A stretch of DNA of 64,000 bases from contig NW_019776007.1 in NCBI RefSeq assembly GCF_001039355.2, positions 53,726 to 117,725 of the forward strand. The letters run 5' to 3'. The notes below the pieces were generated by a model. The model had not been told where the DNA came from and did not search any database. It saw only the letters and a list, made by a program, of their open reading frames with translations. Below, piece by piece: positions 56,178-64,000 of this stretch. The position numbers and the translations under genes are program-made. This stretch comes from Lingula anatina. Taxonomy: Eukaryota; Brachiopoda; Lingulata; Lingulida; Lingulidae. The stretch's first letter is position 1; the number at the start of each line of letters is the position of its first letter.

Positions 56178-56324
56178 GGCCCCATAACTCGAAAGCATCG
56201 CGCATTGCGAACGAGCGCAACTGTCTCGATTCCATAACTTGCCCATACTGGCCCCATATAATACAATGCAGCCTCTATGTGATATTGCTATTCGCAATAT
56301 GCGATGCTTTCGAGTTCCGGGGCC
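56178..56324. mobile_element. Short palindromic MITE-like element
   Basis: About 147 bases with inverted termini of about 34 bases. The left end starts GGCCCCATAACTCGAAAGCA, and the right end read on the minus strand starts GGCCCCGGAACTCGAAAGCA. Only a few mismatches occur across the arms. It has no coding capacity. No clear target-site duplication is visible. Confidence 0.75.
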
Positions 56325-58043
56325 TTGGTCTGTAGGCAGGTTTGGGGTGTTTGGGGGGGGTTCAAACAAAACACCCTTTGGGTCAGAAAAAGGTTTGCCC
56401 TTAATCAAAATTTGATCTAGGTTCTACAGTATTTTGGTGAAAAGGGCCATTTTTTAGAAAAAATTCCTTTAAAATTTCTGGCATAACTACAGGCCTGAAA
56501 TAAGATCCATTACATCCACGACATCGGCTGAATGGTGGGTTTGGCCATCTTGTTTACTAAAATGAGGCACCTTGTCCTCCTTCATCACATATCAAATTAC
56601 ATATAAAATTCCTTGGTGAGTGGCAGACAATACAATAAACAACCAGCATCAAGACAGTAACACTGCCAGCTCATTGTCCTGGACATTTAAATCATTTAAT
56701 CAAATCCCATCTGCCCAGGTCTATGTTATTGCATACTCTAAGGAGTGAACTAAATGATTTTATGGCACGCGGCTTTGTCCAGAGGGACAGTTTGTCTTCG
56801 ATGATTTGTTAAAACATCTGCTCAATATCTTTCACGTATTGTTATCTTAACAGAACAGTCACTTATCTGGAACTCGTGTTCCTTCTCATCACCTGATTGT
56901 CTTGATGTATTGATCATATATCAGGGAATGGTTTACCACAAAACGGCTTAGAATAACAGTTACTTAGTACAAGTATATGTACGTAAGCAAGATCTACTCT
57001 ACAAAAACTGCTTTAACTCTAAGATAACTGCTAAAATGCATTTGTTGATAATTCAAGGAGTAAATTAGTAGTTCAAAACACTAGATTTTCTAGGATGGTC
57101 TGGTTCATAAAGAGACAAAACAAAAAGTTATTAATGTCCACAGTGTATAATGTGCAGAATTAAATCATTACAGAAAAACCTTACTTTATAATTCCTTCAT
57201 ACATTGTACTAGAACTTGTAGATTTAGCCATACAACATTGTTTGTTTCACATGCACATACTTATATGTATTTCACATTCATTACAACTTTTATTCATATA
57301 TCATTGTCAATTCTCATTAAGCTTCATTTCTTTACTATAGTTTTGGACCACCCACCAACAAATCCCTATGATGCCCATGCAAATTGAGCACTGAGTAAAT
57401 GGATACTTTCAACTTATGGGCTTCTTTTTACAGTAAACTTAGTCTGAAGTAACTTTAAGGGAGGAAAACTTTATTGCACTTTGACCAAAGACACACAAGT
57501 TCATCTAGTTTAATTTGTGATGAACAACTTGTGTCAGTCAATAAAGTCAGTAAGCAAACATGCAACAAGTTTTGGGCAAAATCAATAGAAAACCAAGAAT
57601 GGCAATATTTTCATGGAAGCAGCATCAATTTACACACTTGAAACACTATCTTTGAGATCAATAGTAAAAACAAGCCTGGCAAAGGCTTGATTCACATTGA
57701 CAAGGAGAACTAAGTGCATATAATTAAGAGTCAATCTTCATTTTCACCTTCAGAATTAGCAGTTTCCTACCTGCTACAATAACAGCATCAAACACTTCAC
57801 TAAATAACCTATTTAGTAAATAAATAAATATTAACTTGATAAAATAAAGGACGTATAAAGTAATTTCTTTTCCCTTGTTTAAATGCAAACTACAAATAAT
57901 TAAATTGTGCCAACCACTTTTCATTTTTTTTCTTTCCTTGAGTCCCATTAGCCAGAAATCATTTGGCAAGAAAGGCAGGAGAGAGCAATTATTTTTACTA
58001 TCGTCAATTTGTGATAAATCTTTAGGTCTTGAATGAGGAATCA

Positions 58044-58073
58044 TCATTTTGTGTACTCCATCAGTATGAAGCA
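58044..58073 (-). CDS. VPS8: VPS8 terminal coding exon
   Basis: After ttttattttatag the phase-0 frame reads CFILMEYTK and stops at TGA. A longer frame in another phase runs to 57724, but it would need a phase that the previous exon does not supply. The junction PSR-CFILMEY resembles the SSR-LALLTEL segment of vertebrate VPS8, which supports this reading. Confidence 0.65.
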   Translation of the reverse strand, partial: CFILMEYTK

Positions 58074-61000
58074 CTATAAAATAAAAGGAGAGGATACAAG
58101 TTACCTATTAATACAATTCTTAAATCTTCTGTAAATGAAAAATAAATCAACCTACCCTCGATGGAGTCTTCATCATTTTTCTAATTGTATCAACAGAATG
58201 GAGCTGCTCTTCATTCATCTGTATAGAAATAATATCATTCCAATAAAAAAAAATATTTATTGAAACTAAAATTCAAAGCAATTACTGAAAATACTTACCT
58301 TTTCAAAAAGAAAAGACAAATTGCATAATAAACTCTACAAATGATTCAGAAAAATGACAGAGTAGAATTAAATCTTTTATTATCCACTAAATGCTTAAGA
58401 CATATCTCACAGATGTCTTCCAATTGTGAGAGAAAGAGGACAAATACTTTACCATAAAAACCCCTAGGAAAATTTTTGACCCACTATAAGAATTTTTTAC
58501 AAGACTTTTCAATAATTATCTGAACTACATAAAAGACTTGATAACTTATAAGCAGAGAACAATTATTTAATGTGATGTTTCTGCAGAAATCCAATCATGC
58601 TTTGGTTTACGGATCAATCACTTTTTCTACCTCAATAATTTTCAACAAATTACTTTAATTAACCAAAATATATATTCAGCAAAAATTATGTACACTTCAA
58701 TAAAACAGTTAAAGTAAGAGTTAAATAAGACAATTTTATAACAAAATACACAATCTAGTCCACATACCCTTGTCTCACTTTCTGACTCAGCAGCGTTTGC
58801 AGTGGATGGTCCAGAACTTGACCTCCTTATCCTAGTCATCTGAAGATGGCCACGCTTGGTGCTACTGCACAAATAACATGTCCACTGTTCTTGACCAATG
58901 GTCTTGTAAAATGAGCCCCGGCTTTTGAGACACTCAGCATGGTAACTGTGGCCGCATCTGGAATTGGTCCAATATTGTGCTTGTTGAGACAATACATTGT
59001 GCTAGTTTAGACAGTAAACATATATGATAAAGAGCAGTTGTGTTAGGGGTCTTAATGTGCTGGTTGTGAAATAAAAAAATTATGAAGATAAAATCCAGTC
59101 CAATGTCATCTTTTGAGACATATCTAACAAATTAAACATTTTCACCAGAACATGATTGCACATTAGTTGCAATTCACCTACAGACTAACAGTTTCACCAA
59201 ATTTGACAATTACCAAATCTACCATTTGCTAGGCTGAGGTGGAAATGAAAGAATTCAGTTAAATAGGTGGGGCAAACCTACGGTGATAGTTTTAGTTTGG
59301 TAAGATGAAACAGTTTAGATTTGCTTCAGAAGAAAGACAGTTTATGGCTTGCCAATGAAAAAATATTATAATCAATTTACAATAGGATAGTGTCCCTTGA
59401 GTAAGCTGCTGCTAGGAAGATCAATTAATTTCATTAATTAACACAAAGTAAGGCTAATTGACCATGACAAGAACTGAGCCATACATGATGAATAATACTC
59501 AGAGCACTTATCATTTTATCAAATGCTATTTCCCAATTGAATTAGTTAAGACCTCATAAATTAGGGTTCCTAAAATATTTACAAAAAATGTTAAATAAAT
59601 TGCAGATGTTAAAGTGAATTAATATCAAACATTCTTTAATTATAGGCACCCACTTAAAAGCTTATATTGCAATATTATAAAGGTACTTAAATCAATTTTT
59701 CACTCCATTTTAACAAAAAATGTTTAACACACCTGCAAAGGTGATAATAATAAGATTTGGAAAATTCTTTACCTAGTTTCCCCCTGACCTTTTCTTATTA
59801 AAAAAATTCAATGATTTCAATGGAAAGCAAATACAAACTTTGACTATTATAGAAACAGCCATATTTTTTAACCCTTGAAAGCGTTTTGTAATGGAATTGA
59901 CTTCCAGCTAAATGACACCTTCAGAACCATTATCTGCCCTGTTTACAATGCCTTCAAAAACCACTTATTCGCTGTCAGATTTTGTCAATAGCCATCTTAA
60001 AAAACACTGAAATTTGCAACAACCTCTTATTTCACAGTCAAGCAACCTCAAATTTCCAAGAACAGATTAAACATTCGCAAATAATTTTCATCCTTTAAGG
60101 CCTTTTGTATTGATTTTGGGGTGTTTACCAACCACCCACAAAAATGGTAGCTTTCTATGTCCATTCCAGAATTCTCAGATTTCTCTTTCACAATTCTTCT
60201 CAAATCCTCTCCACATTTATCTTTTACCAATCACAGTTAACCTTACAATTTGGTGACATTTGCAAGAATCTTACAATTTCAATGGCAATAACTTCCAATT
60301 TCCAAGAAAAGATAAAAATAAGACAATCTCTTAATCCTTGAAGGTCATCACTACTGATCTTGGATGTTTGCTGAACAATAACTAAATGACAACTTTATAT
60401 TCTTAGAACATATGCAGCCAATTTTTTTTATAATTTCACAGTCAGGCAACTGCAAATTTCCTAGAAGAAATAACAACTAGACAAATCTCTTTATCCCTAA
60501 AAGCTGTCACTATTGATTTTAGATGTTTGCTAACCTTGCACTAAACGATATACCTCAGCTCTTGGCTTATAATGATCAATCACAATTTGGCTCTTCGCTG
60601 GTTTAAGAAAAAAGGTTTATTGATTCTTTATTCAGTGTAGTAATAAGACATCTTCTCTCTGGAAGCCATTATGAGCACAAGATGTCTCATGATATCAATT
60701 GAAAACTTTCATAGCTTTTGTGTGAGGGCGGTTGCTAAGTACATGAAGATGGAAATAGAAATCACGGTGAGAAACAAGGTATAGACAAGACCGCTTATCA
60801 GAATAAATCAATACACATGTATGACTCAAATATAAATATAGCTGTAAAAAAACTAACAAAACACATGTAGAGACCTTTCATTAGCGACTTCAACAAGTTT
60901 TGATTACACTAACTAAAATAAAAAAACATGAATGGAAAGGCTAATAAGGCATTTAATCACTAAAAGAAAAAGTACTGAAAATGTGATTAAAACCCCTTTT

Positions 61001-62892
61001 AATGGAATATTTTGCATTACTGAATAAATTGACATCTTTAATTTAAACAATTAAACAACATATATCAAAAACTGTTCTAATATACTGATAAAACTACAAT
61101 TAAGAGAATTAATTGTATTTATGTAGCAAATGGTTTGTTTTAGTGGTGCTATTAACTTTTTGGTAATACATCAACGTTTTGTTTGGGTCTTGTGTCTGCA
61201 CATTTTGACCTTAAGTAGTTGACCAAGACAAGGTGATAACAGATGTCCAGGGTTAAGGAATGTCTTAGCTGCTGTGTATCTAGGCACACACAAGTATATT
61301 CTATGGATTAATTCCATCGAGCTGCATTCAGTGAGAAAAAACAGAGCTTCGTTGTGCTTGTGAACATTTGGCTACATAAATAGGAAGATGCCATATGCAT
61401 GAACTGCGCGCTGTTAAAATCTAAACAAACAAATCAATAAAAGAAAAGAAGATATAGCAAGCAAACCGATAAAAACAATAGAGAAACAAACAGGCAAACT
61501 GATTGTGGGGTTGCAGACAGACAGACAGAGCAAGTCAAACAGTCCTTCTCACCTGAACACAATAACAGCTCCATTATCTGTAATGTTCACAAAGAGCTTA
61601 GCACACAGATTGCAGCCGCCCTCCTTGGGCACTATGGCTCTGTTGGCAGCCGCTTTCAGTCCAGCTAGCTGCTGGTGTAAGTCATGGTTGAGGAGGCTGT
61701 TACAAGTGTGAAGTAATGTCTAGAATGAGATATAAACTGGCTAACAGATAATCACTTTCACGAACAATTATAAAATATAGAATTATGATTACGTGTACCA
61801 TATTGAGAAGGATGAGACAAGCATATACAGCTGTACTGTAAAATTACCCAGATTTTGTAGCCCTGTGATGTCAATATACATGTCATTATAAAACCTGTCT
61901 AACAGTTGTGAATGTTGTGGTTAACTTCAATCAAATGCTGGTGAACATCAAAATATGCAACAAGCAGACATGTCTGAAAATTTGAAAATGAAGAAGCTGG
62001 TACACATCATCTGTAAAACTAAGCATAGTTTTTTTTAAAGAAAAATGCCTTTAAAATTACAAGGTTTCCTGGGTGTATGAACATACACATGCTTATAGAT
62101 GTACACATACCGTTTCATAGTTATACGTGTCTAGCATCCCCATAATGAGTTCTCGAACTTCTCCAAACTTCCCGTTACTGTACGCAGGGTCCTGCATGAT
62201 CTTCTGCAAGATGGCAGGCATGGAGATGTATCCCATCATGCTGTTCAACACATGGGAAGTCAGCTCCTTGAATGCTATATTGAAAGTCAAAGTTTATTTA
62301 TATTAAAATCCTACGCAATTTAAAAGCATGAGGAAAGGCAGCTACAGAATTGGTATATTTCATTCAAACATCATAATTTTTCTAAGTTTCCGTAGATGTG
62401 TCACCAAGAGAAAGAAAACTGGTAAATATGTTTATTTTGTTATTACCTTTATCCACATTATTTTACATTTACCATGATGCTTAACACAAAAAACACAGCT
62501 TGTACTGTGGATTCACTAATTATTAATTTGCTTGGATGACACCTGTAGACAACATACAAAACTGTCATTCTTACAGACAGGATAAATAATTATTTGGCTG
62601 ATTATTATGGATATTTGAATTTCTGGAGATTTCTCTTGATATCAGTTAACTGAAATATCACAAAAAATCCACTTAGCAAATTAACTGACAAAATAACACT
62701 TTAACATTAACGTTACTATATTAATACTTATTCATCAAACTAGATAAAACTGCTACAATATGAAAAGAGAAGATAAAAATACTTGATTGACTGTTTTAAG
62801 ATAACCTCACCATCCAGGTGTTGTTTATTGATGTCATCTTTGAGGCGTCGTTGTGGGGCCATCATGGCCTCAAAAAGGGGAAACCACAGTTT
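58044..62892 (-). CDS. VPS8: VPS8, CORVET subunit (C-terminal exons; 5' part beyond window)
   Basis: Six exons in transcript order, 62892-62811, 62274-62111, 61719-61553, 58957-58768, 58218-58156 and 58073-58044, with all phases in agreement. They encode the last 230 or so residues of VPS8. KLWFPLFEAMM and the helical block YISMPAILQKIMQDP...FGEVRELIMGMLDTYNYE match the conserved C-terminal part. A RING-H2 finger follows, split over two exons: CNLC, then RCGHSYHAEC and TCYLC. VPS8 is the subunit specific to CORVET, a Rab5-dependent tether of early endosomes, and its RING end is proposed to act in assembly or ubiquitin transfer. The tail after the RING is short and ends PSRCFILMEYTK. Confidence 0.9.
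58156..58218 (-). CDS. VPS8: VPS8 penultimate exon
   Basis: Sixty-three bases, tctatacag|ATG to AGG|GTAGGT, phase 0 at both ends. It encodes MNEEQLHSVDTIRKMMKTPS and Arg, matching the position of the Q-x-x-A-F-D-x-L segment near the end of vertebrate VPS8. Confidence 0.78.
58768..58957 (-). CDS. VPS8: VPS8 exon with second half of RING
   Basis: 190 bases, accaattccag|A to AGG|GTATGT. It continues R-CGHSYHAEC (Cys, His, His, Cys ligands) and WTCYLCSS (last C-x2-C), then a Ser/Arg-rich linker. The intron before it is about 2.6 kb. Confidence 0.9.
58958..61552 (-). other. VPS8 intron
   Basis: 2.6 kb, AT-rich. Degenerate internal repeats about 320-400 bases apart around 59900-60560 share words such as CAGTCAAGCAACCT, AAATTTCCAAGAA and CCTTTTGTAT/TTGATTTTGG. 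No exon. Confidence 0.6.
61553..61719 (-). CDS. VPS8: VPS8 exon with first half of RING
   Basis: 167 bases, ctcattctag|ACA to TTCAG|GTGAGA, phase 0 in and 2 out. It encodes LLNHDLHQQLAGLKAAANRA and then GGCNLCAKLF, giving the first zinc-ligand pair (C-x2-C) of the RING, and ends VIVFR. Confidence 0.9.
62111..62274 (-). CDS. VPS8: VPS8 exon with conserved helical block
   Basis: 164 bases, ttcaatatag|CATTC to ACG|GTATGT, phase 1 in and 0 out. It encodes FKELTSHVLNSMMGYISMPA and then GKFGEVRELIMGMLDTYNYE, the best conserved stretch of the VPS8 C-terminus. Confidence 0.92.
62811..62892 (-). CDS. VPS8: VPS8 exon with KLWFPLFE motif
   Basis: Eighty-two bases, tttttgcag|AAA to GATG|GTGAGG, phase 0 in and 1 out. 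It encodes KLWFPLFEAMMAPQRRLKDD... up to HLD. The L-W-F-P-L block is typical of VPS8. Confidence 0.88.
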
Positions 62893-64000
62893 CTGCAAAA
62901 ATCAAAGCAGAACAAAATTCAATGTTGAAAATAAGCAACAACCATGCAATAAAGTTCATTACACACAGTATCACAGTCCAGCTGGCCAAATGCTGATATG
63001 AAAATACTTGTTCATGTTTTAACTAAAGAGAAACTTTTTCACCAAATCAGTGACCACTCTACAAAAATATTTCCTTTTTGCATTATCTTAAGCCATAGTA
63101 AATTATAGTCATATTTAAATTAAAACAAACAGTATTTATATTCTTATGAAAGTGTGAGAAAAGTAAATAAAAATAAAATAAAAGTAGTTTAATCATTCTA
63201 AAGTGTATCAGCAAATTTAAAGGCTTCCACACCCTTTACCAAACATTTTTTGATAAAAACAAGCATGGAACAGGACACCATGGCAAACATTGTATAGTAT
63301 AGTAGTTCAGCTCTCCCTAAAAAACCTTTCAACAGACGTGATCTTTCATGATCAGAGAGAATTTTAAGGTTGGCAGAGTGATGTGACCTTTCAAGGGATG
63401 AATTACTTTGAATTCCCTGGATATTACAAGACCAGTAAACAAGTTAACTTATAAAGAAATGAACTGATGAATGGGCTGTCAAATTAATACACCCAAGTTA
63501 TTAAGTCTTGCCTCTGTAGTACACATTATTAAATTGATGTAAATTTGAACATTATATTCATTTAAGTCATTTCCATATGTTAAAACCCCAGAAAATATTG
63601 GCATATAAACCTTCATATAAACTTTGCTTAAACATTCTAGGTGTTTCTTCTGAATGGTTGGACCCTATACTCTTTATAAACTGAACTTGCAATTAAGTAA
63701 ATATTGCAGGACTTGGGGAAACAAAAGATATAACTACTCATGAAAATTCATAAATGAATAACAAAGGTCATAAATGAATACCATAAATTCTTCACAAAAA
63801 CTATAAGAATCCTCAAGTTAATATGACGAAAGATGCCCAAATCAGATAAATGGGACAAGATTAACAGCATAACTGAATATGTTGTGTTCTACATATTAGC
63901 AGACTGTTTTATTAATAGATCAACTGACAATTGCATTTAGATAAGATAAGAGTTTGCAGGCAAATTGAAGAAAAAACACCAAAAAAAATTGAAAACATCC
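62893..64000 (-). other. VPS8 upstream intron, continuing out of the window
   Basis: AT-rich. No further VPS8 exon recognised before the window ends, so the next upstream exon should lie beyond 64000. Confidence 0.55.

Larger units (their letters stand above)
54580..58043. other. Intergenic and VPS8 3'UTR region, AT-rich
   Basis: No coding exon recognised. Contents: a T-run near 54908-54922, an A-run near 55290-55316, a 34-base triple repeat at 55772-55873 and a MITE-like element at 56178-56324. TTTATT (AATAAA on minus) near 57469 and 57287 are possible ends of the VPS8 transcript. Confidence 0.55.

Noticed and set aside
57724-58074. 116-codon minus frame as the VPS8 C-terminus
   Set aside because: Its phase does not match the previous VPS8 exon, and the phase-0 reading that stops at 58044 resembles the VPS8 end better.
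1-64000. Search for tRNA, rRNA and CRISPR arrays
   Set aside because: No B-box plus cloverleaf candidate, no ribosomal motif and no regularly spaced repeat-spacer array was seen by eye; the genome is eukaryotic.

Overview
The window is animal nuclear DNA. Genes are split by spliceosomal introns with GT..AG borders, microsatellites are dense, and the recognisable families are metazoan: a VPS8 (CORVET) subunit with a RING finger, a thrombospondin type-1 module on a long Thr/Pro-rich protein, a TMEM79-like MAPEG membrane protein, a C2H2 zinc-finger protein and a pentameric ligand-gated ion channel. AT-rich long introns and two near-identical tandem duplications that each meet at a single N point to an outbred, highly heterozygous species, probably a marine invertebrate. 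I cannot name the phylum from sequence alone.

Layout. 1-400: poly-C/(AC)n and a candidate first coding exon of a gene leaving the window on the minus strand. 1514-3904 (+): a two-exon protein with one C2H2 finger and a long low-complexity tail, with 3'UTR to about 5.27 kb. 7663-11390 (-): 3' exons of a gene for a repeat-bearing, mucin-like protein ending in one TSP1 domain. 12491-13042 (-): single-exon TMEM79-like MAPEG protein. 14564-47274 (+): one gene of about 33 kb encoding an unusual pentameric ligand-gated channel, with four alternative ATG-bearing first exons (14.6, 16.9, 17.5 and 32.7 kb) that all end in phase 0 and can each join the same seven downstream exons. 49618-54579: two copies of a 2.5 kb non-genic block joined by one N. 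58044-62892 (-): the last six exons of VPS8, whose 5' part lies beyond the window.

The most unusual object is the channel. Its extracellular domain has the FPFD core of the family, but both Cys-loop cysteines are missing. The M3-M4 linker is only about a dozen residues, and the M2-M3 loop resembles bacterial channels such as GLIC. None of the four N-termini looks like a signal peptide. The gene also carries a 61-bp tandem array that has duplicated its own 3' splice site, a perfect 36-bp palindrome beside the first common exon, and a final exon open in more than one frame.

Exon borders were read by eye from splice consensus, open frame and phase agreement. No alignment or transcript evidence was available.
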